This document shows positions 34,574-45,610 of a DNA stretch of 64,000 nt, piece after piece (the first letter of the stretch is position 1; every line of letters begins with the position of its first letter). The notes under the pieces are model-generated. The model was not told the DNA's origin. It did no database searches and was given only the letters and a program-made list of their open reading frames with translations. This stretch comes from Karstenula rhodostoma CBS 690.94. Lineage: Eukaryota > Ascomycota > Dothideomycetes > Pleosporales > Didymosphaeriaceae. Made by a program: the position numbers and the translations under genes. The stretch is from positions 1,006,051-1,070,050 of the forward strand of contig MU001508.1 of NCBI GenBank assembly GCA_010093485.1. The letters run 5' to 3'.

Positions 34574-35131
34574 ATGGCAGCTGTTCTTCCAGTGTTGGGT
34601 CCGGCTAATGTGCCCGAGCTGAGCAACAATCACACAAAAGCGCGCATGGCGGGCTTAGATTATCCGAACCTACACTCCAAATATCTGGAGTGTTCGGAGA
34701 TGATGCGCAGCGTGAGGTGACCAATGAGATCACCCAAGCGACCGTGGACACTAACGAGATTTTGTTCACCGGTTAGAATACTAAGGTGTTTATCGTCAAG
34801 TTGCTGTACATCATCTTGCTTGCTGTCAAGCAAGAGGATATCAACAAGTACATCCTCCCCGGGGTGCAATTCACCAGGCTAGAGTTCATGATGTCCAAGG
34901 ACTCACTGAATACCACGGTGGCAAGGTGCCAGGCGATGTGCTTCGGGGACGACAACAATGATCTCTACAATTACGTATGACGCAGAGACACATTTATTGA
35001 ATAATTGCGACCAATGTGCACTACAGATCCACAAGGTCTTAATCGACATCCAACGCCGCATCCGCAACTACAACGCCGCCAACGCGGGCGTCGTAGGCCA
35101 TGTCAACCACCCCGACGTCAATGCCAACTAA
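34574..35131 (+). pseudogene. Possible decayed spliced gene, unknown
   Basis: A frame reading GVFGDDAQREVTNEITQ, then a TAG at about 34776, then KVFIVKLLYIILLAVKQ and FTRLEFMMSKDSLNTT, is followed by a good intron (GTATGA at 34976 to CTACAG before 35029) and an exon ending HVNHPDVNAN. The ATG at 34574 opens a shifted frame. It looks like a real gene with one internal stop and one shift. No family recognised. Confidence 0.35.
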
Positions 35132-35883
35132 AACCTTTGTTGCGCTGGAAGAACGGGTGCGTAGCGTGGCTGGGGTAACCGGACCTCGGTGTGGTCTTTT
35201 ACAAGAGAAGAACCAGACGCGCTACGGACCCGTACTTCCTGGGGGGGGGTGTATTAGATCGGTGTACCGCCTTATACATATCACGTGACAATCTGCAGGT
35301 CGGGTGTTGTCACGTGCGTCCTTGCGTCATCGACGACGGTACCGGTGTTCGCCGAACGCGTACGGCCAGGTCGAACAGATAACAGAATCCCGAAAGATCG
35401 GATTGTTGAGAGCGTGGCTGAGTGTCTGCATCACAGGATGCGTGATGGGTAATGAAAGAGTCGCATTTCTGAGCAAGTGCGGTGAGGTTCCGCTCCACAT
35501 TACTCAGAAGGCTGGGCCTGTTGCTAATCGACGGCCTACCGACGATCCGCTCCCGCGGGGCGCTAACCTTTGTACGCGAGCACCCACGCCAAATCCGACA
35601 CCAGCGCCTCACGCGAGTGCCCTGAATGCCTTGGATCGCCGGTACACTTGACCAAGATAATAACCCCTTTGTCAACGGATTGCGTTGCTTATTGGGCTCA
35701 GCTGTCTTTCATGTAACTTGGGTCATGCTCGCAAACGCAAAGACGCTCTTCGCTGGCATAATCACGGGGGTCGTACTTGCGGTATTATTCCAGCACCCCA
35801 CGCACTTGCCGAGCGACGACTTTTATCGAAACGGGGGCTTCGGATCCACCACACTGGTCACCACGCACGTTTTTCTCGACACC
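35132..35883. other. Intergenic
   Basis: Contains a run of nine G around 35240 and only short frames. Upstream promoter region of the nitroreductase-like gene. Confidence 0.45.
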
Positions 35884-36924
35884 ATGGCGCTATCGCTGAG
35901 CAAGCCCTTACAAATGGTCCAGCACACCTGCAGACGTGCTGCATACAAAAGCTGTCGGGTCGCCCCTTCCCTACCTTTCTGCCAACAACAAACTCCAATC
36001 TCCAACCCTTCAACACCTCCCTTCAGCTCAACCTCACGTACTCCATTCTCCACTACATCAGTAACAATGGTCGCCAACAAGTCCTTCCTCGACGCCGTCA
36101 AGGACCGTCGCAGCATCTACCAGCTCAACAAGGAGGCACCTAAGTCGGACAAGGAAATTGTCGAGATTGTCAACCAGATCGTCCAGCACGTTCCTTCTTC
36201 ATTCAACTCGCAGTCGACGCGCGTCGTCGTCCTCCTCAACGAGGAGCACGAGAAGGTAGGTTATACACGTAGATTTTAAATTCATCTACTAATTCTCTAT
36301 TCCAGTTCTGGGAATTGGCCAAGGAGGTCCTCAAGCCCCAGGTCCCGGAGGACCAGTACAAGTCCGGCACTGAGCCCAAGCTCAATGGCTTCAAGGCCGC
36401 CTACGGATCAGTAAGTACCGCCGATTTGCCGCCGAAATCCCCGTCCAGAGTTTTCTTTGGAAGCGTCGAGAAACTTGGTGTTGTGGCGGTCAAGATGCAG
36501 CCTCGCCATCAAGAGCTGCCCCGCTAGCTCATGCAAGCCCCACCATCGTCATCTCATCCGCCCCACCTTTGTCTCACAGCGCATCACTAACTTTGTCCAG
36601 ATCCTCTTCTTCGAGGACCCCCAGCCCGTCGAGGACCTGCGCAAGGCCTTCCCCCTCTACGCGCACCACTTCGGTGACTGGTCGGAGCACACCTCGGCCA
36701 TGCACCAGTTCGCCGCCTGGACCGCTCTCGAGGCTGAGGGCTTCGGTGCCAACCTCCAGCACTACAACCCCATTGTCGACCAGAAGATCCAGAACGAGTG
36801 GAACGTCCCCCAGGAGTGGAAGCTGAGGGCTCAGCTCGTCTTCGGTGGACGCGCGGGCGAGGCTGGAGAGAAGCAGTTCAAGCCCCTTGAGGAGAGGGTC
36901 TTCGTCCACGGCGCGAAGAACTAG
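35884..36924 (+). CDS. Nitroreductase-like family protein (Hbn1/Frm2 type), probable mitochondrial form
   Basis: Exons 35884-36255, 36306-36410, 36601-36924. FMN-dependent reductase family similar to yeast Hbn1/Frm2. Core motifs are FLDAVKDRRSIYQLNKEAP, HVPSSFNSQSTRVVVLL, then AAYGS-ILFFEDPQPVEDL across the second intron, and LQHYNPIVDQKI followed by LRAQLVFGG. The core starts at Met 36067 (205 aa), but the frame is open to an ATG at 35884 adding 61 residues with many Arg, Ser and Thr and no acidic residue, ending RTPFSTTSVT: a mitochondrial presequence. I prefer the long form, with the short form as a possible second start. Confidence 0.88.
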
Positions 36925-37285
36925 AGATACATGTATACCCTGTCGCATTTACATGGCGAGTCAACAATATCAATGAAAGTATTATGACGTATTCTTGGGT
37001 TTCTCGATCACACGCCCGCTCAACTCCGCGACCGATCATCGCTCCACCCCGCCACGACCCGTCAGCTCCCGATTCAGCGATTCATGTCCCATATCTGCGC
37101 AACATAGACCAGAAGCGCAACTCTCGCAGTTCTTACATTGCTGTCGCAGTACTTGGTGTTCCCAACATGAAGAATCTATCGCTGTCGTGTGCCGCGACAC
37201 TAAAGGTGTCGCTCTTTTGTAGCCTATGCCGGAAAGAGCAGGCCACCCGGGTGCGTCTGTGCGCCGATGGAACATCAACGTTGCT
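36925..37285. other. Intergenic 3' of the nitroreductase
   Basis: No gene recognised. The next element is a MITE. Confidence 0.45.
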
Positions 37286-37457
37286 GACGTCAACAGGTGG
37301 TGCAATAATTATTGAGCGCTGTAATGATGACTAATACTTTGCCACCCTAAATTCCCTGCGAGATCTGTTTCCCTCCAGTAGAATTACTAGAATTGTATTA
37401 GTAAGGTATTAGTCATCATTACAGCGCTCAATAATTATTGCACCACCTGTTGACGTC
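37286..37457. mobile_element. MITE with perfect 52-bp terminal inverted repeats
   Basis: Left arm 37286-37337 begins GACGTCAACAGGTGGTGC and ends GACTAATAC; right arm 37406-37457 is its exact reverse complement. A 68-bp unique centre separates them. No coding capacity. The outermost GACGTC is itself a palindrome, so the target duplication (perhaps within TGACGT) and the true ends are ambiguous. Confidence 0.9.
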
Positions 37458-38095
37458 GGATCCGGGATGACGTCGAGGGAAAATGCAGCGACCCCCCGCG
37501 CCAACTTCATGGCAGCCTGCGGCTGACTTGGCGACGATCATCGACATCTCCTGGGCGAAGCTTGGGATCTCGTTCAGCAGTGCTTGTCGCGTCGCAATAT
37601 GCATGGCACTCCTTCCTGGGTGTCACAAAACTCACGACTCCAATACTTAGATGCACACGAAACACACCAGCCTCGCGCAATGTATAGGGAATGAGCGGTT
37701 GCCATGCACAATGATGCGATGCTTCCCCAACTGTCGGCTCCCCGGCGCGTGCACTCAGACCCACAAATTGAACCCATAAGCCAACGGTAACTGGCTGCTC
37801 ATGTCTATCAAAATGCTCCTTCGCGTGCCCTCTGTCGGAACATGTGCGATGACGGCATACCTACCTGCTCTCACACACGGGCGGACTTGGTCACGTCAAA
37901 ACCACCCAGTCGCGCTCTTTTCTCCCCATCGCATCGCCACTTTGCGCTTAGCATAGTGTAAGCTCGGCTGTCTTTGCCGTGGCCCTTTTTATATTTGACC
38001 TCGTGCTTCCCTCGTTGCTGCTTCGCATACGAAATCATACCATCCCACAGCTTGGGCAACATCCACGAATCAAAACGAGTTCTGCCCATCTCAGC
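37458..38095. other. Intergenic between MITE and MFS gene
   Basis: Short frames only; includes the promoter of the transporter. Confidence 0.45.
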
Positions 38096-40043
38096 ATGGC
38101 AGACCCACGCGCTCTACCACCAGATGCTAGAGCCAGCACCGTTGTTGGCGATGGGGAAACGGAGAGAAAGTACAATAGCTCGGATGCCGGTACGCGTAAC
38201 GAGGTGGCGCGCAGTCCCCCAGACGAGGCTGTTTCGGACAAGGATCGCGAATTTTACGAAAAGTACGGTACATACGATCGCTATGAAATCACCGAGGAGG
38301 ACTGCTACGACGAACTGGGCTTCTGCTTCCCGTCATGGAAGAAGTGGACGATCCTGTCTATTGTCTTCACCGTGCAGGTGTCGATGAACTTCAACACGTC
38401 GCTGTACTCGAACGCGGTTCCTGGAATCTCCGAGGAATTCGGGGTTAGCGCACAGGCTGGGCGATTGGGCGCGGCTATTTTCCTGATCACATATGCTTTC
38501 GGTTGTGAGCTGTGGGCGGTATGTATCTCCAACCGTGCTTAACTTTACGCAAGTCTGACTCAGCACAGCCCTGGAGTGAGGAACTCGGACGATGGCCCAT
38601 CCTCCAGCTCAGCTTGTTTTTCGTGAACATCTGGCAAATCCCCGTCGCTATCGCCCCCAATTTTGGCACCATCCTGGCGTTCCGAGCATTGGGTGGTCTC
38701 TCGACGGCCGGTGGCTCAGTGACGCTTGGTATGGTTGCGGATATGTGGGAATCCGACAATCAACAGTATGCTGTTGCCTTCATCGTCTTCTCCTCCGTCG
38801 GTGGCTCGATTTTAGGGCCCGTCGTCGGTGGTTTCGTCGAGCAATTCCTGGCTTGGCGCTGGAACATCTGGATCCAGCTGATCTTTGGCGTCGCCACCCA
38901 AGTCGCGCACTTCTTCTTCGTCCCTGAAACCCGTACCACCATCATGATGGACCGCATTGCGAAGAAGCGCCGCAAGGAGAGCGAGAAGAACGGCAAGCCT
39001 TTGAACCTATGGGGTCCAAACGAGCTTACGCCATTCAAGGAGCGCTTCTCCTTCCGCGAGATCCTGATCACTTGTAAGACCCGCCCCACGAGCTGCCCAA
39101 CTGCAACTTGCTAACCCCAATCCAGGGATCCGACCGTTCCGCATGTTCCTCACTGAGCCCATTGTGCTCGTTCTATCCCTGCTCTCCGGTTTCTCAGACG
39201 CCCTCATCTTCATGTTCATCCAGTCGTTTGCTCTTGTATACGCGCAATGGGACTTTGCTACGTTTTCAGTCGGTCTTGCGTTCGTCTCCATCGGAGTCGG
39301 CTACTTGCTGGCTTGGCTATCTTTCATTCCCGCCATCAAACGGAACGAGAAGGAGCGCAAAAACAAGCCTGAGGACGAAAGGGCACAGTACGAATCCCGC
39401 CTCTGGTGGCTTCTATTCACAGCTCCGTGCCTGCCCATCGGGCTGATTGGCTTCGCGTGGACGTCCACTGGACCGCCTCTGCCATGGATCGCTTCCATGA
39501 TCTTCGCCGCGATCGTCGGTATCGCAAACTATGCCATCTACATGGCGACAATCGACTACATGTACGTATCTCCCTCCCAACAAAATCATCTTCTCCGCTA
39601 ACCCACTCCCCAGGATCTGCGCCTACGGCCCCTATTCCGCCTCCGCAACAGGCGGCAACGGCTGGGCTCGCGACTTCCTCGCCGGTATCCTCACTCTCCC
39701 CGCCACACCCTTCTTCCAGAACATCCCCTCCTCTTCAAATCCTAACCACCTCGCCTACGCCTCCACCATCCTCTTCTGCATCTCCTTCGTGCTCGTCCTC
39801 GCCGTCTACGTCATCTACTGGAAGGGACCGGTGCTACGCAAACGCAGTCCTTTCGCCCAGCAGCTCGCTGGCGCGAGGGAGCAGACTGGTGGTAGGAGAG
39901 TTAGCGCCGTACCTGGGCTGTATGGCTCAAGACATAATTCGATCGTGGGAGGAAGTCCGGCTCCTGGGTCCAGGAGGGGGAGTGTGGTGAGAGGTGCGAG
40001 CTATGCGAGTCAGTCGAGGGTGAACTCGCGTCCGAGCTACTAA
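38096..40043 (+). CDS. MFS transporter, DHA1 type (polyamine/drug exporter-like)
   Basis: Exons 38096-38518, 38569-39073, 39126-39561, 39614-40043; 597 aa. A charged N-terminal tail of about 90 residues precedes twelve membrane segments. Visible motifs are AQAGRLGAAIFLITYAFG, the PWSEELGRWP loop in place of motif A, FRALGGLSTAGGSVTLG, and GGSILGPVVGGFVEQ (motif C). The C-terminal tail is rich in Ser, Gly and Arg (SRRGSVVRGASYASQS), likely phosphorylated. All three splices keep the frame, for example DYM-ICAYGPYSASA. Substrate not known. Confidence 0.92.
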
Positions 40044-40210
40044 TGAGTAATGATATGTGGAAATGAGGGGATTTGATCTATCGTCGAAGGCATGTAGTTA
40101 TACCGTGTGTAACCTGAAATACTTAACTCCTATAGCTTGGATGACTATGAAGAATTTACCTTACGCTTCATATCTACAGACATGAACATGTCTCTTTGTA
40201 TAGTCAAGAC

Positions 40211-40290
40211 GACGTGTTTTGGCACCCCACCGAGTTCCTTTATTGAGTTTTGCCGCGGCCTACCCAAGCTCGCGAAGTATCACATTTGAG
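40211..40290 (-). repeat. Dispersed repeat copy C
   Basis: Minus-strand match including GTGATACTTCGCGAGCTTGG, GCCGCGGCAAAACTCAATAA and CTCGGTGGGGTGCCAAAAC; the last block is shared with copy B. Confidence 0.8.
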
Positions 40291-40324
40291 TCAAGACGAC
40301 GTTACGGACGCTATTGCTTAGCTT

Positions 40325-40717
40325 TTATAGCCTCTGTCTCGGGAAGTCGTCTGGGATGTCAATGATAGTCTTGAGGTCGCTATCGTCAAACTTCATCTTA
40401 TAGAAGTGCAGTAGAGCGGCTAAGCCTTTGGTCGTCTTCCACTGCTCTGCATCCATGCCGTCCGGTCCTTTCCTCAAACGCTCGGTGACTGGCTGCTTTC
40501 CGGGGTGCTCTTTCTTCATCGCGCTTGGATGAGTGACGCCATCTTTCTTCTTGCGGCTCCTTCTTCGATCGGCTCGGCGATCCAATGTTCCTTGCCGTAT
40601 GGCATGGTTGACTGTTTGCTACACGATGCTTGGATCTTCTGCCTCGATGGTGATCTCTTGCGCGTCTGTGCTCTTGAGCGCGGCCTTCGCGTTTGCGAGG
40701 TCTTGGGGCAAGGACAT
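40325..40717 (-). pseudogene. Hypothetical basic protein with one in-frame TAG
   Basis: A single frame of 131 codons runs from the ATG at 40717 (MSLPQDLANAKAALKST) to 40325, interrupted once by TAG after DPSIV. Downstream of the stop it continues with QTVNHAIRQGTLDRR, a basic stretch RRSRKKKDGV and the end DIPDDFPRQRL. The stop would be a single C-to-T change from CAG. No family name can be given. Confidence 0.4.
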
Positions 40718-41100
40718 GTTGTTTGGATTGTAGCTCAGCAAAAGAAGATAGTAGGATCTACAGGAACTATCTGTATATATGGAGCTTTCCCAATCCACGA
40801 TCCGCCTTGCTGAAAGTAAAAGAAACTGTATCTCTTACTTCCTCATCTTACCTGAGCGACCGTCGTATCTTTTACTTCCTCTCCTCGCCCGAGCGAACGT
40901 TATGCGCGACTTTTGGTGATACGCGACGCCCGTATATACACTAATATTCCCCTTCCACGTGTATACCAAGTAGTAACTATCTATGGACGCTTTTACTACG
41001 ATAAGGCGTACTCTGATTTATAAGACCTATTTACTAGTTACTGATAATAGTATTATATACTACTTTTATAGATACTAACCCCTAGTATAACGAGTGCTTA
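40718..41100. other. AT-rich intergenic
   Basis: 40930-41100 is AT-rich with TA-dinucleotide runs, resembling RIP-altered relics elsewhere in the window. No gene. Confidence 0.5.
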
Positions 41101-41600
41101 TTATCCATTGAACATGGATCCGCAAAGGCCAAAATGTGTGTGTGGGAAATCGTACGTGTAAGAATCATCCTCGCCCAAGGGCAAATTTTTCATCAGCTCA
41201 AATGATGAAGAGGACTGCGTGAGTTCATACTCCGCCGTGTACAGGTATTCGATGAGGAGCTTGACAACCTCAGGGTCGTCTTCTGGTAGATCGATTCTGC
41301 TTTCACTTGCTTCCTGTAGCAAGTTACAGGTCAGTTGGAGATATTCTCCTGGCATTACAGTGATGCGCCACAAATGTACCTTGCCATCTGTGAAGCGTAA
41401 TGCGCCAGCGAAGAAATCAGATCTTGAGCAAATGGTGTTCTTGTGTACGTGATACGTGTCTCCACCACAGGTGATCATCAAGTCGCCTGTCGCATGGAGG
41501 CTGCACGTTCTGGATCAGTATTGGCCGCCAAACAGAAGGAGCGGCTCAGTATTTACTCTTTGAGGCGCCCAAGCAGGTGCGCTATAGACCTGTCAGACAT
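41101..41600 (-). CDS. BTB/POZ protein, truncated family member (BTB-a)
   Basis: Exons 41600-41557 (44 nt), 41500-41380, 41313-41101; 125 aa. Exon 1 encodes MSDRSIAHLLGRLK; exon 2 carries the BTB strand and helix GDLMITCGGDTYHVHKNTIC then SRSDFFAGALRF; exon 3 starts EASESRIDLPEDDPEVVKL and LIEYLYTAEYEL. The chain stops with HTHFGLCGSMFNG, just where the paralogues show the Cys/His cluster. The helical C-terminal part is absent from the downstream DNA. It could be a dominant-negative BTB-only protein or a decaying copy. Confidence 0.75.
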
Positions 41601-41907
41601 GTTGCGAGGTTCTGGGGTCTGCAATCAGGGTTGGAGAGGGGAGGTTTTCGGGGTCCGAGTAAGCGGGGTGAGCGAGCGTGGCCGATAAGTACGTGCGATA
41701 GGTCGTGCGGTGAAGGTGAAAAGCAAAGAAAGGACTCAACCGGGCTTTAGCCATCTATGTGCACATCGTCTGTTACGCTAGCGCTATCGACCTGGAAACA
41801 CGTACATATCCACTCAATGTGAATAGACAGTCTCCACGCTAAACTAGATATTGACACACCGCTTTATGCAAGGTACGCTTCTCTCAGTCTCATTATTGCC
41901 ACTTCTA
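41601..41907. other. 5' flank of BTB-a
   Basis: Short frames only. Confidence 0.4.
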
Positions 41908-41976
41908 ACCAAATATGATACTTCGCGAGCTTCTGGAAGCCGCGGCAAAACGCAATACATGAACTCTGTAGGGTGT
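41908..41976 (+). repeat. Dispersed repeat copy D
   Basis: Nearly identical to copy A; about 310 bp upstream of the BTB-a start codon. Confidence 0.8.
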
Positions 41977-42132
41977 TTGTCTGTACATGTAGCATTCAAA
42001 TGGTTAGTTACGATTTAATTAGGATGACCATTTTCAACACGAAGCTTTTATCAAATTATTCTATATGCGTTTGCATCGACATCCGCTAACCCCCCTCTCC
42101 CACCAAACCACAACCCCACGCCCACGCCCACC

Positions 42133-42798
42133 TTATAACCCCCTATTCTCCCCACCCACATACCTGTCCTCCGCCTCCACCCCCTCCCTAACCCACATCC
42201 TCACCACCCTCCTTACCCACTCCTCACTCAACCCCAACTCCACCGCCTCCCTAACCCCGCGATTCATCCTCCCCACATAATCCCCCCTCACAACACCCTC
42301 CTCCGTATCCATCTCATCCACATACACCAACGCCCTCACCGTCCCTTTCGCCTCTCTGCTCTCAAACTCCTGGTGCGCATCACGTATCCACCGCACGACC
42401 TCCACCCCCAGAAAAACCTTATTATGCCTCCCTCTGCCCTGCTCGGTCGGTCGCGCAATGTCGTTTCCATTTTGGTGAGAAGCCGGCGCGTCGGGGTCGA
42501 CGCCCTCGTAGGTATCCAGTATAGCCACGTCCGCGGGATGCATGGCGTACAGCACGCCCCAGACCTCGTCACCGGAATCCTCGTCGCTAGAAGTGGGAGT
42601 AGGAGGGGAGGGTCTGATGTTTGCGCAGCCGCGGCGGCGCTGGATGAACCATTTGTAGTTGGGGAGGCGGGCGATGGCGAGGGGGTGGGAGGAGGTGGGG
42701 GCGGTGGGGCAGCGGAGGGAGAGTTGGGTTGGGGAGAGGTTGGTGCCGTAGGCGAAGTAGAGGGTGCGTAGGGTGGGGGTAGGATCTGGAAGTGCCAT
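42133..42798 (-). CDS. Gamma-glutamylcyclotransferase-like (GGCT/AIG2 fold) protein
   Basis: Single exon, 221 aa. The fold's phosphate-binding entry YFAYGTNLSPTQLSLRCP matches the Y-x-x-Y-G-S/T-N-L signature. VWGVLYAMHPADVAILDTYE contains the conserved catalytic Glu region of GGCT, and VRALVYVDE is a late strand. An acidic Ser-rich linker (TPTSSDEDSGDE) is inserted. Such enzymes form 5-oxoproline from gamma-glutamyl compounds in glutathione turnover. The C-terminal helix rich in Arg and Glu is extra. Function is inferred from the family. Confidence 0.85.
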   Translation of the reverse strand: MALPDPTPTLRTLYFAYGTNLSPTQLSLRCPTAPTSSHPLAIARLPNYKWFIQRRRGCANIRPSPPTPTSSDEDSGDEVWGVLYAMHPADVAILDTYEGVDPDAPASHQNGNDIARPTEQGRGRHNKVFLGVEVVRWIRDAHQEFESREAKGTVRALVYVDEMDTEEGVVRGDYVGRMNRGVREAVELGLSEEWVRRVVRMWVREGVEAEDRYVGGENRGL

Positions 42799-43059
42799 AA
42801 TGGGTTGGGGGGTGTTTTGGTCGTGGGATTGGTACTTTTCAGTACAGTGTAGAGTTGGGGAGTGTCACGTGATGGCGCTTTCGTGAAGTATGCTGTAGAT
42901 GGCGCCATTTGTACATACGCGACAAGGGTGCATGACTGCAGGTACAGGCGGGTTTTTTCCGAGGTGCCCATGAACTTGCGCATCTTAAAGGCTTTCTAGG
43001 TTTTTGTTGTATACTTCCAGTTATAGAGTCGATCGTGATAAGCGAGAAACCACAGCGCC

Positions 43060-43215
43060 TCCTCAATTTATATACTACATCTGTAACTTATATCGCTCTA
43101 TTAGCCTTTAGATCTATTCTATTCTATAGTAGTTAAGGTATTAAGATAATTAAGGCAATAATAATTCTAGAGCTATAATTATATATAGCTTACCTTATTA
43201 ATTACCCTAACACTC
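43060..43215. repeat. AT-rich relic resembling an LTR end
   Basis: A 150-bp strongly AT-rich tract ending TTAATTACCCTAACA, which looks like the CA end of a fungal LTR, followed by GC-rich CTCCCTCCTCC. I see no partner LTR, so this is tentative. Confidence 0.35.
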
Positions 43216-43252
43216 CCTCCTCCTTATAGGCGCCCTCCTAATAGGTACCTAC

Positions 43253-43498
43253 GGGCGCCTCCCTATTGTCTTCCACGACTCCGGGATCCCTACATGTCCG
43301 GTATCTGAAGTCTTCGATGTCTGCTCTTCACTGGATTCTGAAATTTTTGAATCGTGCGCACTCGGAGGGAACTTGGACCTTCGTGCTCAGGGGGTAAAAG
43401 ATGGTCTTTGTAGCATAGAGGGAATCGCGAGAAGCGAATTCAAATCCAAGTTTGGCGCCTCTTTATTGTCTTCCACGGTCCCGGGATCCCCACATGTC
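43253..43498 (+). repeat. Pair of 46-bp direct repeats 200 bp apart
   Basis: Copies at 43253-43298 and 43453-43498 share GGCGCCT, ATTGTCTTCCACG and CCGGGATCCC with about five differences. Confidence 0.75.
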
Positions 43499-43919
43499 AA
43501 GTTGACGTTGCTCTTGAATGTTGCAATAACAGAAGTGGAAATTTAAAAAGGCGGGGAATATGCGTCAAGCTTGTCTATCCAATGAAGGTAGATTTATCCA
43601 TGGACTTGCAGCGCTAAATTCCTATAATACGTGAACCCACTTTGCGATGATCTCAAAATACGAGAATAAAGTCGTCTAGTTTAGGAAGTGGTCCAGTTAG
43701 CCTTATGATTATAGTAGCACCGAGTATGCGCCCCCACCACAATGACCTTGAAGGGAAGTGATCAGCGAGTAAGCGCTAACAGAAAGACTGTAACATCTGA
43801 TCGCACCACACCACATAAAGACATTGGTTTTTCTACAAATTCTGTTGCAAAGCATTTGTCTAGAATGCATGGTATGGTGTCCCTATCCATCTTGTTCTGC
43901 GTTTGGCGTGGCGATGTCT

Positions 43920-45011
43920 GGTCTTTCGCTGCCCCCGACCACGGGCCCATATGGTGTCGGCTCCAAAGCATAGGTATTAGACAAGATCACTAAGGATGAC
44001 CCGGTTGCCTCCGATGGAATTGGGACGTCGTTTATCCTCAATGTGTACTATCCGACACGAAACAAGGTATCGCTACGTCCCTATCTATGGGACGGTCTCG
44101 CATCATACTACGAAGACTAGTACAGCGTCACTTCTGGGGGATTCGGCAACACAACTGCTCTTATACTAGGTGCGGCACCAATCAGTCTAGACTGTATTTA
44201 TCTCGCACTGCCGAATCTGCTCTTGGGTCCACCATTCACAGGTCCACCATCTCAAATGTTCTCCAGCCTCTTTTCCGACCTCGTCTCGCAAGGCTACACC
44301 ATCGTGACTGTCGACCATCCAGGCGAACAACCTTACCTGCAATATCCGAAAGGGACATGGATAACAGGTCTGGGCAAGGCCTTCCTCCCCGACGGTGACT
44401 TCATCAACCGGGTTCACGAGTACCGCCTGGAAGACAACTCCGCCGTCCCAGACGCTCTTCCCACGCTTCGCAAAGAGCTAGGTGTGCCTCTCAACCTCAC
44501 CCACGTGGCTCTGTTTGATCACTCTCTAGGAGGCAGTGCATCCCTGAACCAGCTTCTCTGCGATAAAAATCGAACACATCCGCGAATTCTGGGCTCCGTA
44601 GATGTGGATGGATAGGTTTTCCCGCCGGCTTTCGCAAACGACTCATCTGCCGATGCTCACACGCCTACTCTTTTATTGATGTCTGAAGAGCATCTCGCGG
44701 TGGGCGACTTTAGCTTGTCGCGATTCGACTCCTGGCAATCTAGCTGGTCGAAATATCTGATCGTGGATGGGAGAACGGACCATACGGATTTCTCGGATTT
44801 GGTGGTTCTGTTTCAGGGGAATGGGGTTACTGGTGGTTATGGCGCGATCAGGGCGGAGAGAGTGGTCGAGATCACGAGGCGTTTCGTAAGAGCTTTCTTC
44901 GATATGGTGGGCGGATTGGGAGGAGAAGGAGTATTGAGCGGGAGTGATCGAGTGAGGGAAGAGTGGCCGGAAGTGGAGTTCGCGAGCAGTGCGCCAAGCG
45001 CAGTGGCTTGA
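43920..45011 (+). pseudogene. Platelet-activating-factor acetylhydrolase-like pseudogene
   Basis: The frame reads LPPTTGPYGVGSKA, TAG, VLDKITKDDP, ILNVYYPTRNK, then TAG after LASYYED, then GYTIVTVDHPGEQPYLQYP, DHSLGGSASLNQLL, TAG after GSVDVDG, then VFPPAFANDSSAD, DGRTDHTDFSDLV and the end at 45011. Order and spacing match fungal PAF-AH-like secreted lipases. The nucleophile elbow is DHSLGG where GHSxGG is usual. The N-terminal signal region near 43870 is out of frame. Three amber stops and a shift make it a pseudogene. Confidence 0.8.
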
Positions 45012-45610
45012 GTTGTTAAAACTTATTCTAGAGTTAATGATCCTATGGTAATGCGCGAGCTCTTTGTGAAAGATGGATGCCGCGTATAGAAACGTGAATT
45101 CGCGGAGCAACCGCGTACACATCGCAAGATTCTACCAACTCTATTAATTGTTTTAATGCTGAGTGTTGCGTGTGTTGTATGTTGCGCCGGCGCACGAAGG
45201 TTCACGGGAGCCAGTAAGAAGTACTCGTCTTCCTCATTTGTTTTCCACCACTCTTGACGATCTCCAGATCCAGAGCACCCTTTCTTCCCCAGCCTTTCTG
45301 ACCACTGCTGACTGTCGGTCGGAATACTTCGTAGAAGTGAAAAGCTTCCTTATCCAATAGTTTTCTAATTGTTGACTCAAACTACAAAGTAGTGTCCTGT
45401 AAAGTGATAGATAAATATAGATATAGACTACTATCTAAAAGTAATATAAAAGGAAGTATTATAAGTAGATAAATAAAGTTAAGTAAGTAAGTAAGTAAGG
45501 CTTAGTAGCCTACTATAAAACTTTAGGACTATTAACACGATCGCTTTTTCTTGTTAGGACAGGTATATGTGTCGCAGCGCTGTTACGCTGCGGCGGCACC
45601 TGCCTATCCT
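45012..45610. other. Intergenic with AT-rich tract
   Basis: 45390-45540 is AT-rich with a short (AAGT)n run near 45477-45499. No gene supported. Confidence 0.5.
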
